From NCBI GenBank assembly GCA_021234155.1, contig JAJEKV010000010.1, forward strand, positions 18,447,418 to 18,511,417: DNA of 64,000 bases. Direction: 5' to 3'. The position numbers and the translations under genes are program-made. The notes beneath the pieces were generated by a model, which worked only from the letters and a program-made list of their open reading frames with translations, was not told the origin of the DNA and made no database searches. This stretch comes from Isoetes taiwanensis. Its lineage: Eukaryota; Streptophyta; Lycopodiopsida; Isoetales; Isoetaceae. This document shows positions 1 to 15,073 of the stretch, piece by piece; position 1 is the first letter of the stretch, and each line of letters begins with the position of its first letter.

Positions 1-883
1 TGAAACAACTGCTGCCAGGCTTAGGGAGTTCATATATCCTAGGGGAATGTCCAGAGTGGCATCTGTTTTTGGTTTTCAAAGGGTATTGAGTGAGAAAGTG
101 AAGATAAGAAAATTACAAGTGAGAAACATGTTGAGAATGAGGCAAGGATTGAGCCCAATTAGAGCAGTCATTATAAGCATTCAGACGTCCCCTGTGAGAG
201 AGCTAATGCATCAACCTGTTAGTCCTTTACATAGTTCCCGTGTAGATCTTAACTCTCAGGTCTTGGAACATGTTGATGATGTGCAAGTCATATGCAGTTT
301 AAATGACACACACATCTGCTCGAGTGATGCTGGAGTGGGGCAGGAAGCCGCAGGATGTAAGCATTGAGGGTTGCATACCTATATTTAGACCTGTAGTAAA
401 TCCAATCCGCACACTCAATTCACCAATGAGGAGGTGGAACTTGGTAGCATCATAGCAACATGATGACATTGGCCATGGCAATTCATTAAGGTTGGACACA
501 TAGGGCTGGGTACTATGCTGCAGCCAATTCAGAACCCCAACATGACTAGGATGTGGCAATAGATAAGGCAAGGATTATAAGGCAGATGGTGGAAATTGGA
601 GTGCTCTGCAATTCTTAATCGTGCGAGGGGCATGGATGTTGGATTTGCAAGTATATGGAGGGCTGAGATGGCTCGTGAAACCCAGCTGACTCCAAGGTTT
701 GGGGAGGGACCTCATTCATAGCAACACCCACTGATAGTCAGGTATCTGGCCTAACAATCATGATTTTACGTATACATTCTATTTGGCATATTCCCTAACA
801 GTTACCGTGCACAGATATCTGAAGACTCTGATGAAACTCAAGAATATTAAGGTACTTAATAAGACTCTAAATTAAGTGCCTGC
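1..883. other. no recognised gene
   Basis: Short open frames occur on both strands but none carries a motif, a convincing splice structure or codon bias. I see nothing that can be annotated here. The segment flanks the 3' end of the minus-strand LINE that starts at about 884. Confidence 0.4.
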
Positions 884-907
884 ATTAAATTAAATTAAAT
901 TAAATTG
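884..907. repeat. pentanucleotide tail of the LINE
   Basis: About four and a half units of ATTAA/AAATT lie just past the 3' end of the minus-strand LINE. Several LINE clades end in a short tandem repeat rather than poly(A), so I read this as the element's tail. It could also be a chance A/T repeat. Confidence 0.5.
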
Positions 908-960
908 ATTCACACTTCATGAAACCCAAAGGGCCATGAAGCGAACTATTACATCATATC

Positions 961-3900
961 TCAAAGTTTGAGCAAGAAATTTTTGTGTGATTCCACTTCT
1001 TTGAGATAACTGCCAAGTTTTTGTGGGCTCAATTGGTGTATGGAGTAATAGCGAATATAATCTATCCTGTGTTTCTCCATTATTTCTTTGTAACAACTAC
1101 AATGTAAGAACATATGTAATTCGTCTTCTATATCATCGGCCTCACATAGCGTACATTTCCTTTTTTGTGTGATTCCACTTCTTTGAGATAACTGCCAAGT
1201 TTTTGTGGGCTCAATTGGTGTATGGAGTAATAGCCAGTATAATCTATCCTGTGTTTCTCCCTTATTTCTTTGTAACAACTGCAATGTAAGAACACATGTA
1301 ATTCATCTTCTATATCATCTGCCTCATAGCGTACATTTCCTTTCTTCCCTTGGTATTCTTTGCCATCTGCATGTCTCCACTCTGAGCCAATGAGATCCAA
1401 TTCTATATCGCACTATAATTCTCCGCATGCTTCTGGATATCAGGGCATTCGAGTAACTCTAAGCTGTATATATCATCATTGGATTTAGTTCCTTCTTATA
1501 AAACTCAATCCTGGATCCTTGCATCTGACAAATTTTGTCCACATATTTTGTTTGTACCATATCTCTGATGGCTATATCTGTATCCGGCCAGTCTGCTTCT
1601 TCAATCCCCCATTTGCGCCCCCATTCTATCACATCGTGATACCATCCTTTTCTTTCCGAACATGAGGCATCAAGACATTTCAATCTAACTACAAAATTGA
1701 GGGCTAAGCTAAGCCTTCAACCTCAAGGGGTAGCAGCCCTGTCTCAGCCAAAAGAAGAAAAGGGATTTGCTGCCGGACTCCAAGCTCCTCCTAAGAAATA
1801 GCTAGACCCCATATTTGAACTCCATAGAGAAGAACTGTTTGCACCAAGGTCTTAAACAACATGCATTTCATATGCCAATCATGAAGATCAATTCGGTTAC
1901 AGTTTCTAAGCATCTGAAACATTGCCCGCTTGCCACCTGTGATCCTTTTTCTGATGCATTCTTTCCAAGAGTAGTTTGAACACTAAATATTTATATGTCT
2001 CAACAACTTCAACATGAATCCCTTTGTTGCTGAATTTTGGTCTTTGTATGGTCCTTTTAACCATGATTTTTGTTTTAGATAGATTTACTGTCATGCCTTC
2101 CACATCGCAAAAGGTGGTCAACTTATTCAAATGCTCCTCTAACCCACTCGCATCCTCCGAGATCAAAAGGATGACGTCTGCATACAACAAGAGTTGTATC
2201 ACATAATGCCCCAAACACGTACCCGCATGACCTCGGTCTCTCAACCAATGCTCCAGTTCGTCTATAAACAATCCAAATAGGGTTGGGGACAACGGACAGC
2301 CTTGTTTCACACCTATAGTGCTAGGAATTTCTTCAGGAATGTCCACTACCAATTTTGCAGTCACTTCTTCATAGCATCGTGACACTGTGCCTTTTAATAA
2401 ATTCGGAACTCCGAGTTTCTCAAGCCGCTCTCCTAAACTGCTTCGCGACGTTGAGTCGAACGCTTTCACAAAGTCAATGAATGCTAGAAACAATTTTTTC
2501 TTTAGAGCTTTAACTCTTTCTATCAAACTCCAGAGTGTGAGTAGGTGGTCTAATGTATTATGTTTTTTTCTGAAGCCAGTCTGCCCTATTGCTCACTTCT
2601 CCATTGCTTTCGACCAGCTACTCAACTTGGCCTCCAAAAGCCTACCAAACAGTTTTGCACACTCCCTATCATAATTGTTCGATAATTTCTCACATTCAAT
2701 CTATTCCCTGATTTATAGATAGGCACAACCTTGCAATACTTCCATTTTGTGGGCAATCCATCCTTCGATGCATGATTCAAAAGCGCTGTGAGGATTGGTA
2801 TCAAACTTTCCCCTCCCCATTTCAGTAACTCCACTATGATCCCCTTTAAATCCCATGCTTTCCCATTTGCCATCTTCTTTAGTTGATTCTCAACATCTAG
2901 TTAAATAATTTCTCATTCACTGCGTGAGAGGTCATGGAACCTGCAGTGGGTACGAAATATAGTCTACGAACTAGCTGCAAGAGATCATCGATATCCAACA
3001 GGAGACTATCTTTCTTGCCCTGGAAGCGTGACCAAAAAGATTTCAGATTGTCTTCCAACTGATGGTCCAGCCTGGATTGCATGCCTTTGGAATAATCTCT
3101 TTTCTTCTTTCTAACTAGCTTCTTATACCATCCTGATTTTGTCTTGTGTCCCTTTCCCAGCAAGTCCCTAGCCTGCGCACACCCTGCATCCCACCATGAA
3201 TTACATGGCCCTCTCTTCTTCTGCTTAGTCCCACCAAAGGAGGTCTTTGCAGCTAATACCAATATATCAAAAAGCATTTGGGCGTCTTGCTCTTTGTTAC
3301 CAGTCCGCCTATACTCCACCAAGATACTTGACAATCATTTTTCATACTCCGATCGTTTCTTTGGATTCAATTGATTTTCTGTTGGAAGTTTTGAGCTGGC
3401 CTATTCTTACTATCTGTCCGAAACTTGAGTTCAAACCAAATGGGTGCATGATCACTGTCTGGGAGCTAGCACTTGGAAGTTTGTAACCAGATCCGATTTA
3501 TCCGATGCAAGCAGATAGTCCACTGTGCTTTCTCCATTCCAGGAAAAGCATATCAAAACACAAGATGCTAGGAGTTGCAGAATCCCATTCATGATTTTCA
3601 AGCCACAACAACTACAAAATTCAAGCAGGAACCCATATTATTTACAGTTCTATCTTGTGATTGCCTCTCGTATGTTGGATAATTTAGTTCTTCCATTCTG
3701 GAGGTAAGAGATTGTTTGCTGCCCTCTTGTTCGTGCATTGAAGTCTCCGATAATAAGTACCTCTCCCTTATCCTGTAATTCCAATGCTTACATACTTAGT
3801 TCATGCAATGGCCCATCTCTAGAAAACCCATCTGATCATATAAAGGCATGTCGAGTGGAGCATAATAAAAAGCTCCAATGTAAGTTGTTTTAACTCACCC

Positions 3901-4090
3901 TTTACTTTGATCCAGGTATGTTGACGATTGGCATGCTTCAATTCTAATGTCATTTTAAGTGAGAGGTTAGATCGCATATAAATGCCGATTCCCTTGTATC
4001 CTCTCACCATGCCTGGATCTTTGAAATTCCAGACTGAGTCCAAAATTTCATAGCCCTCTAAACGTGGTAGACCATTCAATTGGTGTTCCC
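961..4090 (-). pseudogene. LINE ORF2: endonuclease, reverse transcriptase, zinc finger (broken)
   Basis: This ORF would nick target DNA and copy the element's RNA into it. Endonuclease motifs are legible across frames: GDFNART near 3740 and SDHAPIWFEL near 3440. The RT begins with the finger motif TKWKYCKVVPIYKSG (about 2760). It continues with AFIDFVKAFDS (about 2470), GVKQGCPLSPTLFGLFIDE (about 2280) and LLYADVILLI (about 2180). The second catalytic aspartate of YxDD is replaced by valine. The C-terminus has the usual basic stretch, GSHWLRVET, and a zinc finger with DELHxFLHC near 1300. At least four frameshifts or stops separate the parts. A plain pseudogene of an L1-like element is the simplest reading. 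Confidence 0.85.
980..1346 (-). repeat. 182-bp tandem duplication inside LINE ORF2
   Basis: The segment 980-1161 is repeated with few differences at 1162-1346. It covers the zinc-finger end of ORF2 (Cys-x2-Cys, DELH, a following His/Cys, then KEIxEKHRIDY). The LINE therefore has two copies of its terminal zinc-finger module, one in each repeat. It looks like a post-insertion tandem duplication. Confidence 0.8.
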
Positions 4091-4164
4091 ATGTTTCTAG
4101 CCTGCACCTTAGCCTTGTTTATTCCATGTATATTCCATACTAGGACCCTCAAGATCTCGTCTCC

Positions 4165-4825
4165 CTAATCATTGCGGCATCTTTTCATGATCACTGCTCG
4201 CCCATTGTGATTTAGAAAAGCAACAAATCCTTTATCTCTAGCTTCCTTCACCTTGGCCAGTTCTTGCTTCTTCAATGCTAATTGTGCAGGTGTGAGATCA
4301 AAACCTAACCAGATTTTGTGTCCTTTTAGAGCACCAGGATTTTGTAGCATCCTGTCTCTTTCTGCTCTATCTCTGAATTTCACCAAGATAGGTCGTGAAC
4401 TGCTCGGACGCCCAATCCTTCTACAGTTCACCACATGGACCCAATAAGTGCATTGTCTCTCTGAAAAAGTGCTCAATCACCAAATTTACATCCTCGTTCT
4501 TTCTCATCCTTTTTGAGACCAAAAATCTTGAGATTCTTTGCCCTCATTTCCTGATCCATCTGTTCACTGGAAAATCGTTCAAAATATTTATTCAATCGAT
4601 TGTGATTGTGCTAAGACTTCCCTCAATTCCTTGTTTTGCATCTGTAGTTCCTGGTTTTGGCAGACAACTTGCTCAACCATCTTCTGCAGGTTTCCGAGTT
4701 CTGCCTTGTTTTGCCCCTGTAGCTCTTTGACCAGCTTCTGCAATCGCACAATTTCAGTTTTCATCTCCTATAGAGCAGAAAGAATCGTTGAATCTTCATC
4801 ATAATCTTTGACTGGCATCCTATTC
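4165..4825 (-). pseudogene. LINE ORF1: coiled coil plus RRM/C-terminal RNA-binding domain
   Basis: The upstream half (4825-4480) encodes a heptad-rich coiled coil with pieces such as EIVRLQKLVKELQGQNKAEL and NQELQMQNKELREVL. The downstream half (4476-4165, 103 aa) has RPILVKFRDRAERDRMLQN followed by LKGHKIWLGFDLTPAQLALK. That resembles the RNA-binding and C-terminal domains of the trimeric ORF1p of vertebrate-type L1 elements. Most angiosperm L1 ORF1 proteins carry a CCHC knuckle instead; none is visible here. ORF1p is an RNA-packaging and chaperone protein acting with ORF2. The two halves are out of frame with each other. Confidence 0.65.
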
Positions 4826-4860
4826 TTCCCCATAGGAGAGGAATGGAATCAAGTAGGGGG

Positions 4861-5364
4861 GGATACCCATGGTGCTCCTTGCTGTTTTCATATTTGCCCT
4901 AAACCTCTGTAGGCGTTAGGCGCTCCTGCAAAAACTACAAAAACTTCTATCATTGTACATTAGGTCATTGTTTGCAACTGGATTCTCAATGCAATAGTGA
5001 TTTTGCCATGTCTCATCTGGGTATAGTGGATAATAGTGCAACTCTAAGTACAATCATTTAGCTACACAAATATGCAAAATAAACCTGGTGGCTGGAGCCT
5101 CCTTTGTCTGTTTAAGACTCTATTATGGATAGAATTAATGTCATTCACACAACTAAACAAATGATATAACCAAACAAGGGACACAATACACAACTTTGCA
5201 ATGCCTAGCTCTTCCTGATTACACAAAATTTTGTCCTAAGGCTGTTACAAAAGAAGCCTATGGCCGGTATCAATTGTGGCATAATGGCCAACAGATAACA
5301 TAAAAGAAAAGGAAGGGAAGGAGGGGATCGTCTAGTATAGGCCTTCTGTACAAAGAGGTTGTAG
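4861..5364. other. no recognised gene
   Basis: About 500 bp between the 5' end of the LINE and the hypothetical ORF at 5365. It could be LINE 5' untranslated sequence or an intron of the upstream gene. A pyrimidine-rich AG that could be a minus-strand acceptor lies near 4930. Nothing codes clearly. Confidence 0.35.
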
Positions 5365-5718
5365 TCAATAACCAATCAGGCTCTGGAAGAGCACATTATC
5401 TCCTTTTATAACCACAATCTGGCAATGTATCAGATTGGATTCAGACTTTGCACGCTCAACCTGGGACACAATCTCAGGGGAAACCTCCACGTTCAGAGAT
5501 GACCCAACGGCAGTTGTGACCTCGGCTGGGGTGATCATGCAATTCCGGATGGAGAAGCAGTTAGGAGTCCTCGAAGTAAAGGAGCTCGGAGGCAATGGCG
5601 GATTGCTCGGCCCAGAACGAGGCCTTTTGTTGGAGTCGGGGCCGGCACCCCGACCACCTCTAACAACATCCCAATGAGAACCTGATCCAGGAAAGCTTGT
5701 TCTTCTCGGAAAATCCAT
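5365..5718 (-). CDS. hypothetical protein, first coding exon(s)
   Basis: About 117 residues beginning MDFPRRTSFPGSGSHW, then a Gly/Arg/Pro-rich stretch (residues 18-50), then a more structured tail (NVEVSPEIVSQVERAKSE, HCQIVVIKGDN). I do not recognise a family. A likely 5' untranslated exon ends with CCCACAG|GTACGCG near 5803, followed by a short intron ending TTTGGCAG just upstream of the ATG, which is a normal plant 5' gene layout. The G+C content is higher than around it. The frame closes at 5365, so either the protein is small or a splice donor lies before the stop and the rest of the gene was displaced by the neighbouring LINE. No function is proposed. Confidence 0.35.
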   Translation of the reverse strand: MDFPRRTSFPGSGSHWDVVRGGRGAGPDSNKRPRSGPSNPPLPPSSFTSRTPNCFSIRNCMITPAEVTTAVGSSLNVEVSPEIVSQVERAKSESNLIHCQIVVIKGDNVLFQSLIGY

Positions 5719-5804
5719 AGCTGATCCTTCTGATCTGCCAAAGAGAAAGCATGAATTCAGCGGCGATTGAAGACTAAGGACATGACAAAACATGGGCGCG
5801 TACC

Positions 5805-7079
5805 TGTGGGACTTGGCGTCCCTAGAGGATTGATCGGAATGGAAGAGAGGAAGCTCGAACACTCAATTCAAACCCATAACTGGAATGATGCCACTGTCCC
5901 ATACCTGGTGGTTCCGGATTTCCAAAAATTCGGGCTTTAATGGCAAATTGCCTTTCCTGCGGTTGGGGAGAGAATGTTCGGGCCAATTTGGATGTTCTGG
6001 ATGCGGAATTGGGAATGTCTTAGGAATATCGGCTCGTATTTTGGCAAAGGCTGGTCAAATTGGCAATGGTGACTGTTGGCGAGTACCTCGATAGCTGGCG
6101 GCATAGGTCTTGTAGGTGGCATCCAGGCTCGTGACCACGATATAGATGTGAAGCCGATATTAATGGGATGTTCGTGAGAGACAGTCAGGCATGCAGTACC
6201 ATTCAGGTGCGCGACAGGAGCCACTTATAGCGTGTCTGCAAGGCAATAAACCCCGCGAACCCTGGCCTCGGTTACCAGGACGTGTGGTTAGGGGCATGGC
6301 CACGGTGGACGCTAGGCCCCCCCCCCCAAAAAAAAAAAACTTTGAGTTGCATTAACTTGTTAATCTCGTATATTTTGGTAGTAGTTTCTTTTACAAAATT
6401 GTTGTATCCAATATTAGGTATTCAAAATAGCCGGCGGATCAAGGGACGCATGAAATTCGGCTACCTTGGGACAATTTGCCTATTAAGTGCACCAAACATG
6501 GCGACCATACCCTATATAAATTTACATGTTAGAAAGATTGCACACCCACACTGAGCTTCTTAAAATACTTCTACTACGGTAATGGAAATTTCAATCTTTG
6601 CTTAGCTAAGTTAGCACGTAAATATACCAAGAACCTCAAAACAAAGAGAAGTTGATTACCTTGGAGAAAAGGGAATATAAAAGATTGCACACGGTTTTGC
6701 AAACCCTTAGTGCTTTGTGACGAGAGAAAATGTAAGGCTCTCATGTGAAAAGACCTATGTGGCTGCAAAAGAAAGTAAACATGTGTCTTGACTATATGAT
6801 TGATCATAGAAATCTAAAAGGCCCAATGCAATTTACTCAAATTCATGCCATCTTCATCTTCTGTATGATGTTTGTGGCCAAAAAAGCATGCCATCATGAA
6901 CAACCCAAAAGGGTGGGGGCCGGGGGGACACTTAAAAGGGAGAGGGGGGCAACCCTCATCGATGTATGAGGGTATGCCAGTAGTAGTTTTGGAATGCTGA
7001 AGTATTTCTAGTTACTTTGCACTTAAAACCTATGGTTTTGGCATGCTTACGTGCATGCATTACATGCACACAACGCATG
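5805..7079. other. no recognised gene; contains a C11-A12 homopolymer pair
   Basis: Apart from a run of eleven C (6317-6327) directly followed by twelve A (6328-6339), this stretch has only short open frames without motifs. GGGGGCAACCCTC near 6947 resembles half of the hairpin motif seen near 40.59 and 57.14 kb. Confidence 0.35.
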
Positions 7080-7790
7080 CACACAGTGCAACAAGAGATG
7101 CTGGAACTTTGTTCAAGGTATTAAAGAAGGCAAGAAGCTAGTAAGTTCATGCTACAGATTGCTTACCTCCTCAAGTACTTTATCACCTTCTCGAAAATGG
7201 TACTTACAGACTTTGCCTTCTCAATGGCAATCTATCTGGAACCTTGTTTGGTCTAAATATAATCCTCCAAAGGTAAATGTTTTACTTTGGCAGGTGATTC
7301 ATCGCTCATTGAGAGTTAATGAGATGGTTCATCGCTTTAAGCCGGGAGTAAGCCCACTTTGCCCAATGTGTGAGCGGTGCATTGAAACATTGGAGCACTG
7401 TTTATATTTGTGTGCGAGTGAGTAGTCTTAGGTCCCGGCCGCATTCTCTTTTGGAGTATCTTTGGATAGTCAGCACTTTCTTTTGGGTATTTATCCAAAT
7501 CAGTGGACTGCTTCTAAAAGGATTGCATTTCACATGGCAAAGTCTTGGCTAATATGGAGTGTATGGAAGCGAAGGCGAAGAAAGGTCTTTTATGATAAGC
7601 GTATTTCTTCTCAGGTGGTGCTTCAAGAAATTCGTAAGAAGTTGTATGCCTGATCGTATTAAAATTCCAATATAGAGTGATCATCTAAAAGTGATTAATG
7701 CTTCAAGGACATTTCTTACTTCTGGAAGTACTTTGTAATATTTTGAGTGTATAATATGAAGTAAAACACGTTCTTAAAAAAAAAAAAAAA
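7080..7790 (+). mobile_element. 5'-truncated LINE, zinc-finger end with poly(A)
   Basis: The segment encodes the C-terminal zf-RVT region of a plant LINE ORF2: WNLVWSKYNPPKVNVLLWQ, then a Cys-x2-Cys (PLCPMCERC) followed by ETLEHCLYLC. It continues out of frame with WLIWSVWKRRRRKVFYDKR. About 100 bp after the last coding trace there is a 15-nt poly(A) (7776-7790). A 3' fragment with a poly(A) tail is the usual product of incomplete target-primed reverse transcription. It differs from the zinc-finger end of the LINE at 0.9-4.9 kb and so belongs to a different LINE family. Confidence 0.8.
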
Positions 7791-10700
7791 GGGGGTCCAA
7801 AATAACTACATTTGAAATCAGAAAAGATTTTCTGGCAAGACACATGTAGATTATTTAGATGCGCAGGCCTATGGTATTTCTTTGGGGAAGCCGGGCATGG
7901 TGGAGTTTTAGTGACGCAGGGGCTGGTTTAAGAAGGGCAGGGGTCTTAACTAATCCTCTTTATGTCCTTAACTATGGAGTCCGATGTGCCCAAATTCTTT
8001 ACCTTGCCCAGTCCCGTCCCTTTCTGCCATAGCTTCCCGTCCCTCTGAACATTGGTTCTTTCTTCTATTGCATGAGGACTAGATGGTGGGATCCTTTACG
8101 ATCGTGCAGAGCCCATCCTTCTGAACACTAGGTCTTTTCCTTTTCTGCCATAGCTGCCATAAATAACAAAAAATAGGATCGTCCCCCATCTTTTGAAAAT
8201 CTGGGTACTCTTAATTCAAACCAGCAACGTGATGCAACCAGATGGTGCAAACAAAAGCAAGGAAAATTTAATGATTGGATTCGATTTCGCAATAAAAGCA
8301 ATTTTGGCAAATGGAGGCGATTCTGGTCACCACATAACCAAAAGATAAGGTTTTTTACACTGTCCTGAATTTCGTCTACAACATATTTGAATATTCCAGA
8401 TGTATTTCTGCTCTCGCGACTTAGCAAAATCATCACCGAATTTGCAGATAGCATTGGATTAGTTGCAGCTGCAGTGCGCACGTGAAAAAAGGCCTCAGCA
8501 CAGCATTTGGTGGAAATACAAAAGTCCAAATCTCACTCTCTTAATGTTTTCCCAAGTATGCAGTGGGAACATCATTGGAATAATTAGGGGCTTTTCTATG
8601 CATTACAATTGTGTTAAATTCGTCGGATTTTAGACTTTCCAATGATATGGGCCTACTAGAATATGAAGGTCAATATCTGAAAATGGCAATATGTGTTGCA
8701 GAATGCTTAGATAACATGTCAAAGGGCGTTTTCTTTGCATTTTAAATTTACTCACATTCTTTTTTATATCTCTGCTTCATATTCTTTGTCTTACATACTT
8801 TCTCATGCAGAACAAAGTGTGAAAACATTCCTTTCACGCAGCATAGCACGCACGTTGAAGAAACCTAGAAAAACTCGTATGTTGTTTGATTATAATTCAC
8901 TTAGCTTATTACAAATAAATGGTATTACTGCATTCTAATCAAAGTATAACATGTGGTGCACAATCATTTTTTTATTTTGATTTTTAAAGTATTCTTCTGC
9001 ATAATTGCATGTTGTTATGTGCATATGCTTTTATGTTCTAAAATTAGTTTCACTACTCTCTATAGTATAGTATATATATTTGCATATGCATCATTCTATC
9101 ACTACATGAAAGGGATCTATTGTGATTCAGAGAATAGAGCTACTACACAAAAAACTTCCATGTTATGCATATACAGTATCTTAGAAACTTCTATTGAAAG
9201 GGAAAGAAAGATGTTTATATTTTGATGGAAACAATATTTTGCTTCAAAAACAATTGCTGATATAGAAATTGCTTTGATTTAAATCAAAAGTACTAAGTTG
9301 TTCCCTCGTCTTGAATCAGTTCCCTGAGCTAAGAGAAATAACTTGTGCTCCAATGTCTTAGAAGGAAATCGTTTGCATATAAGACACAAACATATTCTCA
9401 GACCTCTTGATTCATGTTTTAAACCTAGACTTATACTTTATGTTGATCTTAATAATTTCCTTATGCTCATTAATTTGTCATGGATGAATAAAAGAAGGTA
9501 CTTCAAGTATCATAGCCATTTTTACATAGCACAGTTATCCAATATAACTGCACAATCTTTTATGTCGCAAACAATATTGCTGTATGATTATAAAGCTTTC
9601 AATCTTTCTCAAATACTGCCATCATCTCTTTAACCCGTTGGGTTCCCGTGGACGTAAAAATTCATCTTATCTTATCTTATCTTTGCTTTAAATTTAACCT
9701 ATGTGATATCCAACAATAAAACAATTGAAAGAGCAAATTCATTTTGTAATTCTTAATCACCTAACATATCATTATATCAATAAGACAAACATTATTCTGA
9801 CAAAATTATTAATAAACATGCATATTCTCCAAAGGAACCATAGCAATATCTTTAAGTTGCCAACCTAGAACAATAGCGCAATCAACATATGCAAAGATAC
9901 TTACATCAATTTGCATAGCCAATGGGAAGGGCCATTGTTCAATAGAGGCTAAAAGGTTAGGCGAAGTTCAATGTGCTCATCTTTCGTGTCAAGCCAACCT
10001 GCAGTCGACAAAGCATTGATTAGAACTTACTTGGGAATTTGACAATAACTTAATGGGGAAATTGACCTGGAGTCTGACCAGATGTTCAAACCAGAACTTG
10101 AAGGAGAGTTTGCCTGGGAATCTGGTAAAGAAAAAAATCAAAGTTTTCACCCCGTATATATCATGATACATGGAGATTGATGCTCCCTCTGCACGTCGCA
10201 TGTTTGGGTTCAATCTCCAAAGGCTGACAAGGCGCCAGCGAATTCTTGTATATTTATATAACGACCCTAGGCTCTGAAGGGACCAAAATATTTTTGGCCC
10301 CATACACACCCTAATATATCTAAATACATTGTATTAATATAATATTGTACATGGCAACCCACATACTAAGAAATTGAACCATTGAGATAAAACCCCCCAG
10401 ACCCCCAATTGTTTTTGTTGATATTCGTACATGGCATTATCATCCTATATTCTGGAGATTCTCCACAGCGACATGCAATATTTTTTGCATCAATATTGTG
10501 TTACGTACAAATGTACATTATACCAAGAAAGTCTATCACATAAGATTTTTCCCACGAAAAACCTTCGAGGTAATCCTAGACACTATGAGCTTGAGGTGCT
10601 CTTTCTTATATTAGGTCCCCCAGATCTTCTGGTCTTTGTGGACAATAAAAGTCAATTCTTTATTCTTTTCTTATTTCTTGTTCAATTGTGTAATTGTTTT

Positions 10701-11323
10701 TTTTTTTAATGCACGTTTAACTTTATAATTCTCTCTTGATTTTTTTTTTATTTTTTATTTTATTTTATTTTTTTTTTATTGCATGTTGCTTGTTGAGCTC
10801 AAATACATACTTGGTATACCCAGTAGATAAGGGTGCAACTGAGCAACTGAGCAAGATAAATATCCACTAGGAGGCATTATGGCAATGATGCAGGTTGTGC
10901 AATTATGATATGCTTGTGCAATTATGATATGCTGTAAACCTGGTCATACATCAGGGAGGTTTAAACAGATTATTTGAGCTCTGCACATAATCTTCAAGGG
11001 CTCATCTTTAGATAATAGCGAGGGCAATGGTCCCATATGAAGTGAATATCTGCAAATGTCAAAATCCATGGTTCATATATATGAAGTGAATATCTGCAAA
11101 TGTCAAAATCCATGGTTCGTATTGCAAATACATTCAGCTTATTAGAAGACTAACATTTAGGGCTTTTTGGGTTGCCCTAAAAAGCATGTCCTTGAGCTGC
11201 TCGAAATACTACCTCTATTCTACCTACTTAAGGAGCCGCTATACACAAAAATACCTAAATTTGCAGATGCTTGGTAAATGGTAAAGCAAATGGCTAAGGC
11301 GATTGACCTGGAAAACTTAGCCG
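7791..11323. other. no recognised gene; A/T-rich
   Basis: Open frames here are short and stop-limited, with no motif I can name. Minor features are a (TCTTA)n run at about 9662-9683, which resembles the tail of some SINE/LINE families, and a T-rich tract at 10697-10780. A 133-codon minus frame at 8529-8128 has no recognisable domain. Confidence 0.35.
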
Positions 11324-11431
11324 ATGCCTTATATAGCAACGATTAATGCAAAAGGCTTGGAAGACTTGGAAGACGGCATGCCTTATGTAGCAACGATTAA
11401 TGCAAAAGGCTTGGAAGACTTGGAAGAAGGC
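11324..11431. repeat. 54-bp tandem duplication
   Basis: Two near-identical copies (11324-11377 and 11378-11431) of a sequence containing CAACGATTAATGCAAAAGG. A plus frame of 78 codons (11400-11636) starts inside the second copy but has no recognised domain. Confidence 0.8.
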
Positions 11432-13539
<2,108 letters not shown>

Positions 13540-15073
13540 ATGCCTGGTTGTAATAAATTAAATAGAACAAGGGTCAGTCATATGTGAAAGCAGTAAAAAG
13601 AAAACTCCATAATCTTATCAATCACGGAGTTAGAAGTTAGCCAAACCCAAGATCTATCAAGAACACTCTATAAGAAATAATAAACCTAAACAAGACCCTA
13701 ATAATAGCAGCTGCTAAGGCATCGACCTCTAACTTAGACAAAATGACCACTTAAGACTACTGCCCAAATACAGAGAAATTCAAATCTGCACCATAGCCGT
13801 AGCTCCAAAAAAACTAATAGTGGAACTGCCAAATTTGATCTACAAACCCTAGTTGTTTGGTAAACGAACTTGTTCCTTGGGCAAAACAAATCCTAGCCGA
13901 GCTTCCAAACCCTAATGTAGGATTCCTGATGCCATGCATGTTGTAATTTATGTTTTTGTATTTTTTGTTGAGAACTACATGGGTTGTAACCATTAGAAAA
14001 TGCTAAGAAAATAATGTGAATCTATGCGCACTCTAGAAATACTATATGTATATTATAGGATATGTCTACTCTAAAGTCATACAAACTTAAAATTTTTGCA
14101 CCACTCAAGAACATTTGAGGTATGTGACTTGGACATTGTCTATCATGACAATCATATACAACTCCTCTCAAAGAAAAGTTTGTAAGTGCACAATATTATT
14201 TTGTGATGAAACCAAATTACCAAATACAACATAACAAACCTAATGGCCAACACCTGTATAGTCTATAGGAACATGAAACCTACCCAAGTGAACTACAAAT
14301 GGATGGTAATAGAAAATCTCACGGATTAAGTTCCTAGCGTTTTCATCCAGTCTTTTATAGGGAATGTTTAGGATGACTAATCAAGATAGTAGCGACATGA
14401 AGCAAACACAGAGAAGGGTTATTGACACCATTAGATAAAATTGGACCAAGGTGTTTCTAGACTTCGAAATGCATATGGGTCACAAGAGTTGTACTTCGAA
14501 GGTATGCAGTTGCATAGTCCTTCCTCTTTTAGTTTGCCTCTTTTCCCATGATTCTTGCTTCCAATTGAGTGTACATCCCAAGATTCTTGCTTCTAATGGA
14601 GTGTACAATGCCATCCCAAGAAGATTTGATGCTTCTTGTGTCAATTTTATAAAGAGAGAACAGTTCACATTACCATCCCAAATGGTTGTCCTCCTTGATA
14701 TCATCTATGCTATTGTTCTCATTCAAAGGATCACGACTCTCCTAGATAACATATGGAAATATGCCCATGGAGAGATCCAGAGAGAGATTTACTAGCATAA
14801 ATTTGAATTTAGAGATTTACTAGTTTTGGTAAAAGTTTGGATTGGAACCAACTAAAAATGTATCTTTTAAAAGTAGACTTAACTCAAAGGTGGGTCCAAA
14901 TGTATCAAAATAATTTCCAATCAAGATGCAAGTGTCACTTCAAAGACAGTATTTTTGTAAAGGACAATGACATGACATGCATTGCATTATTAAAGTGGGA
15001 ATTATAAGAAAAGCTTTTGATGTGTTTGTGTTGGAATGGAGGGGACTAGAGTAATGGCACCAAGGTCACTAGT
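13540..15073. other. no recognised gene
   Basis: A/T-rich sequence with short frames only (for example 14451-14795 plus). No motif or splice structure I can support. Confidence 0.35.

Larger units (their letters stand above)
884..4860 (-). mobile_element. decayed two-ORF LINE (non-LTR retrotransposon)
   Basis: Reading right to left there is a coiled-coil/RRM-type ORF1 (4825-4165), then an ORF2 with AP-type endonuclease (about 4080-3400), linker, reverse transcriptase (2873-1906) and a C-terminal zinc-finger region (about 1700-961). The element ends in a short A/T pentamer tail at 907-884. The order ORF1, EN, RT, zinc finger is that of L1-like non-LTR elements. All frames are broken by stops and frameshifts, and the RT active site reads YADV instead of YADD, so it is inactive. 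No target-site duplication was identified. Confidence 0.85.
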
